DNA of 64,000 nt from the NCBI GenBank assembly GCA_041397775.1, contig JAWKWB010000007.1, positions 62,001 through 126,000 of the forward strand, written 5' to 3'. Under the pieces are notes generated by a model. The model did not search any database. It was not told where the DNA came from and saw nothing but the letters and a program-made list of their open reading frames with translations. This document shows, piece after piece, positions 6,760 through 15,172 of this stretch (position 1 is the stretch's first letter; the number at the start of each line of letters is the position of its first letter). The translations under genes were made by a program, and so were the position numbers. Origin of the DNA: Ga0077555 sp041397775 (lineage in GTDB: Bacteria; Pseudomonadota; Alphaproteobacteria; Rhizobiales; Hyphomicrobiaceae).

Positions 6760-8571
6760 TCATTTTACATTTTCAAAGATGCATCTTTCGGCAGTCTTGG
6801 CTGGCTTCGTCGAAGCCAAAATGCGATGCCACCCTGTGGTGATGCACACGTAGCCAAATTTATCTTTCACCACCTGAAATGTCTTGAACAATCGGTCATC
6901 TCGATCGACATCCTTTCTAGTTCGCTCCGAGCCATGCATTTGAAGAAGAAAGACTGACCCTGTGCCGTCAACCTTGCTTTTAACTATGGAGCCTATTCCC
7001 TCAATTTTTGTGGTTCCTGAAGAGGCGTGAAAAGCACCTTCGACCACTATATCTTCCGATAGAACCTTACCTAAGAACCCTGAACCTAGCCGTTTTCGAT
7101 AGGATGGCATGAGGCGCGAGCCGAACGAAATCTGATCTGAGGCACCATCAAACTTGATTGATTTTCCATCCATGAGTCCTCGTAACTCTTTCGCATTCAG
7201 TGTCATCACGCTTTGCGGAGATCGACTGGATTGCCCTCGTTTCAGCGCGGCAAGCAGTGCAGTCGCGTCCGCGCCAAACTCAGTCCACCCGCTTTTTAGG
7301 ACAAACTCTTCCAGAGCAGCCTCATCTCGATCGTTCTTTATCTTCTCCCATTGGCCGCGAATTTCGTCCAGCTCCTGCAACCGCTGTCGCGCTGCGTCTG
7401 CGTATACGCCACCAGGCCATGATTCCAGAAATCTTTTGTATTCAATATATTTCTTGCGATTTTCGACCTGTCCCCACGCCGCAGCCTCCAATGCCTCCAG
7501 CTCCATAATCCGGACAGACACAAGTCTGGCGAATTCCGTGCCTGCTGATTGTGCGAGGAACCCTCGCAAGCGAGTGAGATCCTTTTCGGCGCGCAATGCC
7601 TCCCAACTTCCGTTGAGAGAGTGCAAGTGTCGAATCCTCTTTGCCGCTTCTCCCGCATGTGCGCCGCTCGGCCTCTCACGCAAGTATGCCTGATACCCAC
7701 TCAGTCTATTTGATGCTTCGGCCTTTATCCACGACAACTCCTCTTGATCATTTTTGCGTGGCGGCGCGCTGCAGCCAGCAAGACAATATTGTCCGATTAA
7801 TCCGTCATAGTATGCCGGAGTCTGGAGGTGGGGGACAGTGTTTGCCAGAGTACTTACTTCAAGTCTCACGCGCCGCGCCAACTCAGGAAGCGAAAGGCCT
7901 TGGGTCTTCAGAAGGGGGAGGAGCTTCCGAGTGAAGACCGAGTTTCGGCTATCAGTGTCTCCTGCGGGAAGTCGGTCCAAGGCCGTCTGCCCGGCTCCCG
8001 CCGAATACATGATAAAGGAACCTGCGGGGGCATCAATTCGGGCCAATCCCCCCCGAGAGCCGACAACGCGAAGCCCATTTGGAACGAAGGGATTGTCACG
8101 GCAAGCATCAAGTATGACCAATGACACCCTCGGGGATCGGCGTCTCAAATCTAAAAGAAACTCGGTCACACTCAGCGCTTCGCGCTTCATTTGCTCTTGT
8201 CGACCGTAGTTGATGAGCGGCATATCGCTCGGCAGGAGAAAGTTTAATCCCTCGATTTCAACGCCGTGTCCGGAAAAGTATAGCGCTGTCGTATCGGAAG
8301 GGTTCAGGCGATCCAGAAATGTTTGCCATAGGTTGCTGAATTGGCTGCGGGTTACGTTTTCTCCGTGGAGGACGTCAAAGCCCAACTCCCGGAGCGTTGT
8401 CGCCATGGACCTAGAGTCGGCGACGGCTCGCTGAAGTTGCCGCTCAGGACCAAAGTTGGAGTAGGAATCAACCCCAACAACGATGGCCAATTTGCTTTGA
8501 GCTGACGAGGGAGTTGTGAGGCAATGGACTACGAGTGCCACCCAGAGGGCGATCCCAGATCGTCGAAGCAT
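6760..8571 (-). CDS. Secreted caspase-like (peptidase C14) protein
   Basis: 603 residues. A signal peptide (residues 1-24, ...TTPSSAQ) leads into a p20-like caspase domain (about 26-255) with the catalytic dyad His102 in YFSGHGVE and Cys157 in ILDACRDNPF. Two related helical units follow: SGYQAYLRERPSGAHAGEA and IEYKRFLESWPGGVYADAA, a repeat often seen behind bacterial caspase domains. The last 140 residues are unrecognised. Bacterial secreted caspase-family proteins cleave after basic residues and are mostly uncharacterised. ATG 8571 has TGAGGAATC upstream. Base composition is clearly more AT-rich than the flanks, suggesting acquisition by transfer. Confidence 0.85.
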   Translation of the reverse strand: MLRRSGIALWVALVVHCLTTPSSAQSKLAIVVGVDSYSNFGPERQLQRAVADSRSMATTLRELGFDVLHGENVTRSQFSNLWQTFLDRLNPSDTTALYFSGHGVEIEGLNFLLPSDMPLINYGRQEQMKREALSVTEFLLDLRRRSPRVSLVILDACRDNPFVPNGLRVVGSRGGLARIDAPAGSFIMYSAGAGQTALDRLPAGDTDSRNSVFTRKLLPLLKTQGLSLPELARRVRLEVSTLANTVPHLQTPAYYDGLIGQYCLAGCSAPPRKNDQEELSWIKAEASNRLSGYQAYLRERPSGAHAGEAAKRIRHLHSLNGSWEALRAEKDLTRLRGFLAQSAGTEFARLVSVRIMELEALEAAAWGQVENRKKYIEYKRFLESWPGGVYADAARQRLQELDEIRGQWEKIKNDRDEAALEEFVLKSGWTEFGADATALLAALKRGQSSRSPQSVMTLNAKELRGLMDGKSIKFDGASDQISFGSRLMPSYRKRLGSGFLGKVLSEDIVVEGAFHASSGTTKIEGIGSIVKSKVDGTGSVFLLQMHGSERTRKDVDRDDRLFKTFQVVKDKFGYVCITTGWHRILASTKPAKTAERCIFENVK

Positions 8572-8790
8572 GATTCCTCAGATGTATATTTCGTATTGCT
8601 TTGCCCACTAGGTGGCTCGCCAGCTTAACGCCATCGCCGTCAAGGCATCTTAAGCGCGGCTGTCTGACCATCAAACCAAGCCTTATCACTCCTCGAATGA
8701 GGCGGCTGATTCCCAGTGAGGAGTTGACATCCCAATCTTGGATGGGGTGGCCGCGGAAGGACCGCGTTCGACCTGTTCGGCATGTATTAA

Positions 8791-9345
8791 TCATTCTTTT
8801 TGTCTTGGGGTGAAGCGAGCCAAGGCTGTGTTCTTAAGCGCCTTGCCTATTTCTTTGTCGAATGGATGGACGAATCTGGTTGAGCCAAATTTGTCGACAA
8901 GGGGATACCCCGCGTTGACCCAACCAATGATCCCGTTTGTCAGAACGAAGACGTTGGTCGCTCCGCGTGCCTTGAGGCTCGACGTTGCAGCTTCTGCAAG
9001 CGTCGCGCTGCGCCGGCCGATCGTGCAGTAGAACACAGCGATCGCGCCTTTAGCCCGGCGCGCCACTCGCGCGGCTAAAGTCTCCGGGTCTGCGAGTGGA
9101 TGGACATGGATCGCACCGGCGAGATGGCTGACCTGATACTCATCCCGGTCACGAACATCGAAAATGATCAGACGGCTTTTCGAGGTTCTCAGTTGGACCA
9201 GAGCTGCAGCCGGAATCATTTTGGCTTCTGACAGATCGTTCGCATCATGCGTGACCTTAGCGCTTCCTATCTGCTGGCCATAAGCGCAATTAGGTATGAA
9301 CAGGAGCGCCACGGGCAGCAAGAGACGGGGCAAACGGGCATGCAT
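8791..9345 (-). CDS. Secreted rhodanese-like protein
   Basis: 184 residues from ATG 9345, chosen because AAGGGGAAGG lies just upstream; 28 open codons above it lack a binding site. A signal peptide (residues 1-23, cleavage near CAYGQQ) is followed by one rhodanese domain: IIFDVRDRDEYQVSHLAGAIHVHP, then FYCTIGRRSATLAE with the active-site Cys107 in a CTIGRRS loop. The family moves sulfur or senses oxidants; the periplasmic location and lone domain do not fix a substrate. The sequence NCAYG is not a good lipobox, so it is likely soluble. Same strand as the caspase-like gene but 219 bp upstream, and of similar lower GC content. Confidence 0.83.
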   Translation of the reverse strand: MHARLPRLLLPVALLFIPNCAYGQQIGSAKVTHDANDLSEAKMIPAAALVQLRTSKSRLIIFDVRDRDEYQVSHLAGAIHVHPLADPETLAARVARRAKGAIAVFYCTIGRRSATLAEAATSSLKARGATNVFVLTNGIIGWVNAGYPLVDKFGSTRFVHPFDKEIGKALKNTALARFTPRQKE

Positions 9346-9920
9346 GACCTTCCCCTTCCTGTTGAATTTGCGGCTGGAAACCGCAAATAATGACTCCAGG
9401 ATCATCTGCCGCTTCCGCCCACAGACCATTCAATTGCTACAAATGCACCCTTCATTCTGCGCTGAGCAAGATGCGCAGCGCGCACACAATGGCGGGCCAC
9501 TTGCCTGATCCGCTCTCCCAACGCCGGCACGACTGTGGCGCGTCGCAATGTTCAGGTTCATCGCAAGAATATAATCCGCGCTTGAAGCGACCCGGTCAAG
9601 ATGAAGGAGGATTGGCTGCAGAACAACCGGGAGCCACGATCTCCGCACCCCATCTCAGCGCGATCGCTGATGCTGCAAAAAAATGCTGCGCTCGCTCAGA
9701 ACCGGACTGGCTCACGAGCACGCATTCCTGACTGCGCCGCAATGGCTGGACCACATCCGGTCGCGAACGTGATCGACCGGGCTGGCGTCGAGTCCAACGC
9801 CGCCCCGGTCGAGGTCTGTTCCCCCATAACCTCGGCTTTTTGCGGCGCACCTGATGTTGCGCCGCATGAGGCGGCACTTGCCCCACCTCGGCGCTCATGG
9901 ACCGCCTGCTCGATGGGTCG

Positions 9921-9937
9921 CTCGGGACAAGCCCGAG
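9921..9937. repeat. Short palindromic intergenic repeat
   Basis: CTCGGG (9921-9926), five bases, CCCGAG (9932-9937), inside GGGACAAGCCCGAGGATGAC. This phrase resembles short palindromic repeats scattered between genes in many alphaproteobacterial genomes. Only one copy is seen here, so the assignment rests on memory of that pattern. Confidence 0.5.
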
Positions 9938-10012
9938 GATGACAGTGGTGGGCGATGCGGTGTGGAGGGCTATGCCGCCTCGGGGCAATTGCTGGCGTTC
10001 CATATCACGAAA

Positions 10013-10040
10013 CCTCGTCAGTCGACCCTCGTCAGTCGAC
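10013..10040. repeat. Perfect 14-bp tandem duplication
   Basis: CCTCGTCAGTCGAC is present twice head to tail with no mismatch. It lies in non-coding DNA and may be a slippage product or two copies of a short binding site. Confidence 0.8.
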
Positions 10041-10163
10041 GCGTGGCAGCCTTCACAAAACGCTCCCGCCCAAGCCGCATCGCCACCCCGCACCGGCGGT
10101 CATGGTGCTCGCCCCCTCGCCAGCTGGCGCGGTTTCACCCCTGCCTTGCCAGCCCCCCCGACC

Positions 10164-10982
10164 TCACGACGCACCGGGCGCCCCGACCCTGAACCGCGCG
10201 CCCGGCTGCGGTGGGTCTTCGGGTGGGCCGGCGAAGCATTGGGCGATGGCCATCCACTGCCGGGCAGCGTCGCCTTCGACCGTCAGGGTGGTGTCGGCGA
10301 TGTTGCGCACCTGCGTGACGACCTGGGCGAACGCCAAGGCGCTGCCCGTGACGCGGTCGGGGGAGGCGGGATCGTTCCACTCCCACGTTCCGCCCGAGGG
10401 GGCCGTGAGCGAGACGTGCGGCTGCACCTCGGGCACGGGCAGGCCACGATTGACGAAGGTCCAGCCGAACGTGCGCACGCCGATGGTGGCGATGTTGCGC
10501 AACCGGTCGGTCGGCGCGCGGTCGCGGCCGAGGATGTCGTAGATCTCCTGCCCGTGCGACCAGATCTCCATCTGCCGCGCCGTCGTGAACATGCGCACGC
10601 CCATATCGGGACCGGCCCACGCGAGGCGCGCGTCGGGATCGCAGGCGGCGAGGCCCTCGCACAGCTCCACGAAGGCGGCGTGCCACCGGCGGCGCAGTTC
10701 GTCGCCCGAGAGATGCCCGAATTGCAACCGGGCGTCGTCACGCGGCGACACGCCTTCGGCTCGCCGGGCCTGTCGCTCCGCCAGGATGGCACGGAAGGCT
10801 TCCGGGGTCTTCAGCGTGGCCATCGCCATGAAGTCGCCCTGGTGGAGATGGCGCAGCACGTCGTCGATCGTATAGCCCTTGAACTGCGTGACGCGCGCGT
10901 AGTCGGCATCGGCAACGCTGCGCAGCATGGCGTCGAGTTCGTCGGCCTCCGCCCGTGCATCGAGGATCTGCTGAAGTACCAT
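10164..10982 (-). CDS. TIGR03084-like DinB-fold metal-binding protein
   Basis: 272 residues from ATG 10982, preceded by GGGGATGA. The N-terminal two thirds carry the pattern of maleylpyruvate-isomerase/DinB-fold proteins: a helical start (LDAMLRSVADADYARVTQ), TIDDVLRHLHQGDFMA with a candidate metal His, and MEIWSHGQEIYDILG with a second His. The C-terminal part (about 190-272) is a smaller alpha/beta region ending FAGPPEDPPQPGARF. This matches the TIGR03084 family; the bound metal and substrate are unknown. It starts 17 bp after the threonine-synthase-like gene on the same strand and is probably co-transcribed. Confidence 0.72.
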   Translation of the reverse strand: MVLQQILDARAEADELDAMLRSVADADYARVTQFKGYTIDDVLRHLHQGDFMAMATLKTPEAFRAILAERQARRAEGVSPRDDARLQFGHLSGDELRRRWHAAFVELCEGLAACDPDARLAWAGPDMGVRMFTTARQMEIWSHGQEIYDILGRDRAPTDRLRNIATIGVRTFGWTFVNRGLPVPEVQPHVSLTAPSGGTWEWNDPASPDRVTGSALAFAQVVTQVRNIADTTLTVEGDAARQWMAIAQCFAGPPEDPPQPGARFRVGAPGAS

Positions 10983-10999
10983 GGCGTCATCCCCTTCGA

Positions 11000-12148
11000 T
11001 CAGAGCGGCGTGCCGACCAGCTCGGCAATGCGTTGCGTGGCCTTGAGGCCCGTGCCCGTCAGCAGCACGACGGTCGTCTCGCCGGGCGTGATGGTGCCGG
11101 CGGCGGCGAGCTTGGCAAGGGCCGCGGCAGAACCTGCGCACGTCGGCTCGGCGTAGAGGCCGCAGGCGCGCGGCAGCTCCAGCGTGGCCGCCACGATCTC
11201 GTCCTCGCTGACCGTGACCGTGCCGCCGCCCGAGCGGCGGATCGCGCCCAGGACCTCCGACATGCGCACGGGCTGGGCGATGGCCGTGCCTTCCGCGATG
11301 GTGGGCTTGGGGCTGAAGGGGATGATGTCGTCGCGGCCGGCGCGGAAGCTCGCGTCGATGGGCGCGCAGTTCTCGGGCTGGACGGCGAAGAGGCGCGGCA
11401 ACCGGGCGATCTCGCCATGCCTGAGCAACTCGGAAAAGCCGATATCGCAGCCCAGCACGTTGCTGCCTGCGCCCGTGGGGATGACGATGTTGTCGGGCGC
11501 GCGAAAGCCCAGGTCCTCCCACAACTCGTAGGCGAGTGTCTTGGTGCCTTCGAGGAAGAAGGGATGCCAGTTGTGGCTGGCATAGAAGATGTGCTCGGCC
11601 TGTCGCACGGCCTCGTCGGCCGTCGCCTGCCGGGTGCCGGGCACGGCTTCCACGTCGGCGCCGCAGGCACGCATCTGCACGAGCTTGGCGGGCTGCGTGG
11701 AGGCGGGCGCCAGGATCTTGGCCTCGAGCCCCGCCGCCGCGGCATAGGTGGCGACGGCTGCCCCCCCGTTGCCCGAGCTGTCCTCCAGCACGCGGCCCAC
11801 GCCTTGTTGCCGCAAACCGGAGATCATCACGGAGGCGCCGCGATCCTTGAAGCTGCCGGAGGGTGCGAACCATTCGAGCTTGAAATGCGCGGTGACGCCC
11901 CGGAACCGCCGCCTGACGAGCGGCGTGCAGCCTTCCCCCAGGCTGACGGGATCGGCGATGTCCATCGCAAAGGCGCGCCGGTAGCGCCACAACGAGCGCT
12001 CGGCGGTATCGATGTCGGCGCGGCCGATGCCGGGCAGTGGCGTGATCATCAGCGGGCCGCCGGTATCGGAGCGCCAGCGGGGCGGATCGAGGGGATAGGT
12101 GGCGCCGGTGGCGGGATCGACGTAGCGGGCAGGGGCGCTCAAGGGCAT
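11000..12148 (-). CDS. PLP-dependent threonine synthase-like enzyme
   Basis: 382 residues from ATG 12148. Fold-type II PLP enzyme: SGSFKDRGAS gives the Schiff-base Lys101, EDSSGNGGAAVATYAA binds substrate and phosphate, GAGSNVLG lies mid-protein, and LLTGTGLKAT near the C-terminus matches the ThrC/cysteate-synthase group. Threonine synthase makes threonine from O-phosphohomoserine; many such paralogues have other beta-replacement roles. The neighbour is a DinB-like protein rather than hom or thrB, so a dedicated threonine role is not supported by context. It is divergent from ettA, with 175 bp between. Confidence 0.8.
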   Translation of the reverse strand: MPLSAPARYVDPATGATYPLDPPRWRSDTGGPLMITPLPGIGRADIDTAERSLWRYRRAFAMDIADPVSLGEGCTPLVRRRFRGVTAHFKLEWFAPSGSFKDRGASVMISGLRQQGVGRVLEDSSGNGGAAVATYAAAAGLEAKILAPASTQPAKLVQMRACGADVEAVPGTRQATADEAVRQAEHIFYASHNWHPFFLEGTKTLAYELWEDLGFRAPDNIVIPTGAGSNVLGCDIGFSELLRHGEIARLPRLFAVQPENCAPIDASFRAGRDDIIPFSPKPTIAEGTAIAQPVRMSEVLGAIRRSGGGTVTVSEDEIVAATLELPRACGLYAEPTCAGSAAALAKLAAAGTITPGETTVVLLTGTGLKATQRIAELVGTPL

Positions 12149-12323
12149 CGCGTGGGCCTTCGTCTCGTGGGCGGGATGTCGCCGCCGAGCATAGCCGCCG
12201 CGCCGGCCGCCGTCCGCATCCCTCTGCACGGCCGCTGCAACGCAACATCGGCTTGAGAAGCCCCCGCCGATCCGCTAGAAGCTGCCCAAACCCCGACACT
12301 GCAGAACCGGTAGAGGAGGCCAG

Positions 12324-13982
12324 ATGGCCAATCCGCAGTTCGTCTATCACATGCACAAGCTCAGCAAGGCCTATCCGGGCGGCAAGCAGGTGCTCAAGGA
12401 CATCAACCTGTCCTTCTACCCCGGCGCCAAGATCGGCGTCGTCGGCCTCAACGGCGCGGGCAAGTCCACGCTGCTGAAGATCATGGCCGGCGTCACCGAC
12501 GACTTCCTCGGCGAAGCGCGTCCGGCCGACGGCATCAAGGTCGGCTACCTGCCGCAGGAGCCCGAGCTCGATCCGGCCAAGGACGTGCTCGGCAACGCCA
12601 TGGAAGGCGTCGGGGAGAAGAAGGCCAAGATAGACCGCTACAACGAGATCGCCGCCAACTACTCCGACGAGACCGCCGACGAGATGGCGCGCCTCCAGGA
12701 CGAGATCGACGCGGAAGGCCTGTGGGATCTCGACACACAGGTCGAGCAGGCGCTCGATGCGCTGCGCTGCCCGGCGAGCGATGCCGACGTGACGAAGTTG
12801 TCGGGTGGCGAGAAGCGCCGCGTCGCGCTCTGCCGCCTGCTGCTGTCGAAGCCCGACATCCTGCTGCTGGACGAGCCGACGAACCATCTCGACGCGGAAT
12901 CCGTCGCCTGGCTGCAGAACTTCCTCAAGGACTATGCGGGCTGCGTCATCCTCGTCACCCACGACCGCTACTTCCTCGACACCATCACCGAATGGACGCT
13001 CGAACTCGACCGCGGGCAGGGCGTTCCCTGGAAGGGCAACTACTCGTCCTGGCTCGAGCAGAAGGCCAAGCGCGAGGAGTCCGAGAAGGGCGCGGAAGAG
13101 AGCAAGGCCAAGACGCTCAAGCGCGAGCTGGAATGGATCCGCTCCTCGCCGAAGGCCCGGCAGGCCAAGAGCAAGGCGCGTATCAGCGCCTTCGAGAAGC
13201 TGCAGGAGGAGGCCGGCCGCGAAGAGGTCGGCAAGGCGCAGATCCAGATTTCACGCGGTCCCCGCCTGGGCGAGCAGGTCATCGAGGTCGATGGACTGTC
13301 GAAAGGCTTCGGCGACAGGCTGCTGATCGACAATCTGTCCTTCAAGCTACCGCCGGGCGGCATCGTCGGCATCATCGGTCCGAACGGCGCGGGCAAGACG
13401 ACGCTCTTCCGCATGCTCACGGGCCAGGAGAAGCCGGACCAGGGGGAGATCAAGTTCGGCTCCACCGTGAAGCTCTCCTACGTCGACCAGAGCCGCGCGC
13501 ACCTCGACGACAAGAAGACCGTGTGGGAGGAGATCTCGGGCGGCCTCGACATGATGAAGTTGTCCGACAAGCGCGAGATCAATTCTCGTGCCTATTGCGG
13601 CTGGTTCAACTTCAAGGGCGCCGACCAGCAGAAGAAGGTCGGCCTGCTGTCGGGCGGCGAGCGCAACCGGGTGCATCTGGCCAAGATGCTGAAGGAGGGC
13701 GGCAACGTCCTGCTGCTCGACGAGCCGACCAACGATCTCGACACCGAGACGCTGTCGTCGCTGGAAGCGGCGCTGGAGGATTTCCCCGGTTGCGCCGTGG
13801 TCATCAGCCATGATCGCTTCTTCCTGGACCGGTTGGCGACGCACATCCTGGCCTTCGAGGGCGAAAGCCACGTCGAGTGGTTCGAGGGCAACTTCGCCGA
13901 CTACGAGGAGGACAAGAAGCGCCGCCTCGGCGATGCCGCCGTCGAACCGCATCGCGTGAAGTTCAAGAAGTTCGAGCGCTGA
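12324..13982 (+). CDS. ettA: Energy-dependent translational throttle protein EttA (ABC-F)
   Basis: 552 residues with two ABC ATPase domains and no membrane segment, the ABC-F layout. Domain 1 has Walker A GLNGAGKST, signature LSGGEKRR and Walker B ILLLDEPTNHLD; domain 2 has GPNGAGKTT, LSGGERNR and VLLLDEPTNDLD. The charged linker between them (about 245-310, rich in Lys/Glu, including RSSPKARQAKSKARI) is the P-site tRNA interaction motif. An early insertion (about 90-140) corresponds to the arm typical of EttA. EttA binds the ribosomal E site and gates entry into elongation according to ATP/ADP. ATG 12324 follows GAGGAGG. Confidence 0.95.
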   Translation: MANPQFVYHMHKLSKAYPGGKQVLKDINLSFYPGAKIGVVGLNGAGKSTLLKIMAGVTDDFLGEARPADGIKVGYLPQEPELDPAKDVLGNAMEGVGEKKAKIDRYNEIAANYSDETADEMARLQDEIDAEGLWDLDTQVEQALDALRCPASDADVTKLSGGEKRRVALCRLLLSKPDILLLDEPTNHLDAESVAWLQNFLKDYAGCVILVTHDRYFLDTITEWTLELDRGQGVPWKGNYSSWLEQKAKREESEKGAEESKAKTLKRELEWIRSSPKARQAKSKARISAFEKLQEEAGREEVGKAQIQISRGPRLGEQVIEVDGLSKGFGDRLLIDNLSFKLPPGGIVGIIGPNGAGKTTLFRMLTGQEKPDQGEIKFGSTVKLSYVDQSRAHLDDKKTVWEEISGGLDMMKLSDKREINSRAYCGWFNFKGADQQKKVGLLSGGERNRVHLAKMLKEGGNVLLLDEPTNDLDTETLSSLEAALEDFPGCAVVISHDRFFLDRLATHILAFEGESHVEWFEGNFADYEEDKKRRLGDAAVEPHRVKFKKFER

Positions 13983-14016
13983 GCGGGGTCTGGAGCGGGC
14001 ATTCCGGAGCGGTCCC

Positions 14017-14535
14017 ATGTCGCAGACGATCGCATCGGGCCGCCTCACGCTTCGACCGGTCGTCGCGGGTGATGGCGACTGGCTTGCCGCGCTTCTGGAT
14101 ACGGCGGATGTGCGCGATGCCCTGTGCGATGGCCTTCCGGCAGGTCGATGCGCTGCCGGACTGATCGCTGCGAGCCTCGATCCGGCCTCGCTGACGGTTG
14201 TCTGGCGCCTGGCGACGCACGCTGGCGGTTTGGCCGGCTTCGTCGGCGTCAGGGCGCCGTCCACGGCGTCGTTGCGCTTGCGGGCGATCGGCTGGCGCAG
14301 CCTGGAGTTGAGCGTGGCCCTCGAACCGGCTTGGCGCGGCCAAGGCCTTGCCACCGAGGCGCTGCTGGCCGTCGCAGAATGGCTGCGCGGCGATCCCGTG
14401 ATCTTTGCACTCGTCGCGGTGGTGGCTGGAGATAACGAGCGCGCCAATGCCCTGATGCGCCGGTGCAACTTTCATGTGCTGGGCGATGCCGGCAGTGCAG
14501 CCGGGGACAGCCGCGTCTATGAATTGCCGTTGTGA
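14017..14535 (+). CDS. GNAT-family N-acetyltransferase
   Basis: 172 residues. The start resembles RimJ/RimL-type acetyltransferases (SGRLTLRPVVAGDGDWLAALL), motif A is LSVALEPAWRGQGLATEALLAVAEW with the acetyl-CoA loop RGQGLA, and motif B contains NERANALMRRCNF. These enzymes transfer acetyl from acetyl-CoA to an amine; the acceptor cannot be told. It lies 34 bp behind ettA on the same strand, so read-through is likely, and ends just before a strong hairpin terminator. Confidence 0.82.
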   Translation: MSQTIASGRLTLRPVVAGDGDWLAALLDTADVRDALCDGLPAGRCAAGLIAASLDPASLTVVWRLATHAGGLAGFVGVRAPSTASLRLRAIGWRSLELSVALEPAWRGQGLATEALLAVAEWLRGDPVIFALVAVVAGDNERANALMRRCNFHVLGDAGSAAGDSRVYELPL

Positions 14536-14583
14536 GGGGAACGGCTGTTCGAGGTGCTGACTGCGCATCGTCGGCCCCAATGC

Positions 14584-14619
14584 AAAGAGCCGCTCCGTCG
14601 CGGGACGGGGCGGCTCTTT
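14584..14619. terminator. Bidirectional intrinsic terminator
   Basis: AAAGAGCCGC (14584-14593) pairs with GCGGCTCTTT (14610-14619), extended inward by TCCGTC/GACGGG with a tiny loop. The A-run on one side and T-run on the other let it serve both the GNAT gene on the plus strand and the small gene ending at 14643 on the minus strand. Confidence 0.88.
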
Positions 14620-14642
14620 ATCGTGGCAGGGCCCGGCGGTGA

Positions 14643-14855
14643 TTACTGGTTGCCGAAGCTCTTGGCAAAAGCGGCCTTGATGGCGGCTTCGTGCGACACG
14701 CCGCGCGCCATCTGGCGCTTGTACTCGGCTTCCGCGTTCCGCCCCTCGTTCAAAGCTGACAGAGCAGCCTTGATCGCAGCCAGGAAGCCATGATCAGCGG
14801 CGCCCTGGGTGTGGGGCAGGAATTCCACGGACGGGTTCAAGGTGTTGGTGCTCAT
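14643..14855 (-). CDS. Small hypothetical protein (70 residues)
   Basis: ATG 14855, with GAGGATCGAG upstream, opens a 70-residue acidic-to-neutral, Ala-rich protein without signal peptide or cysteines. The middle (LAAIKAALSALNEGRNAEAEYKR) and end (SHEAAIKAAFAKSFGNQ) look helical. I do not recognise the family. It has its own terminator and an inverted repeat about 63 bp upstream, so it is probably a monocistronic and possibly highly expressed gene. Confidence 0.65.
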   Translation of the reverse strand: MSTNTLNPSVEFLPHTQGAADHGFLAAIKAALSALNEGRNAEAEYKRQMARGVSHEAAIKAAFAKSFGNQ

Positions 14856-15172
14856 GAGTCTCGATCCTCTGTCGGTGGAGGCGATCGTTGTGTGCCGCCT
14901 TCCTCTGCGGTGCAACATGGCATTTGGTATGCCAGATGACAACGCGAGATGCTGTTCCTCAGATATGCACAAAACGCATGACGAGACGAAAAAAGCCTGA
15001 AATACGACCTATATCTGCCCAATGAGTGGTGGCTGTCGCCCGGAGATGAGGCAGGTGCGCCTGATTGTGGTATGCCACGAGGCGCGGCGCAGGACGTGAG
15101 GCGGAGGTTGCCTGGCAGGATTTCGCTATCGCAAAAAGCGGTGCGATCCCTCGCCGCGCGCGCAGGCCGGCG
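14856..15172. other. Intergenic stretch with a candidate promoter/operator
   Basis: About 317 bp. It should contain the promoter of the small minus-strand gene, including the inverted repeat at 14918-14934, and the 3' end of the dehydrogenase. No coding frame is convincing. Confidence 0.4.
14918..14934. promoter_or_regulatory. Inverted repeat, candidate operator
   Basis: TGGCAT-TTGGT-ATGCCA is a 6+5+6 inverted repeat located 63 bp upstream of the small gene start. The TTGGTATGCCA half resembles operators of GntR-type (FCD) regulators, but no such regulator is in the window. Confidence 0.4.

Larger units (their letters stand above)
9346..10163. other. Long intergenic stretch without a supportable gene
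   Basis: About 820 bp. Open frames on both strands are short, Pro/Arg-rich and overlap one another, as expected from GC-rich non-coding DNA. Two small structures lie inside: a palindrome typical of alphaproteobacterial intergenic repeats (9921-9937) and a perfect 14-bp tandem duplication (10013-10040). It may be a decayed gene region at the right edge of the accessory segment. Confidence 0.45.

Noticed and set aside
9596..10093. Possible genes on both strands in the 9.4-10.2 kb gap
   Set aside because: All frames are short, Pro/Arg/Ser-rich and mutually overlapping, with no binding sites or motifs; a decayed transposase was considered but no DDE pattern is visible.
10164..12962. A 932-residue minus-strand frame
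   Set aside because: Only its last 272 residues (from 10982) are the DinB-like protein; the rest runs antisense to ettA and out of frame through the threonine-synthase-like gene.
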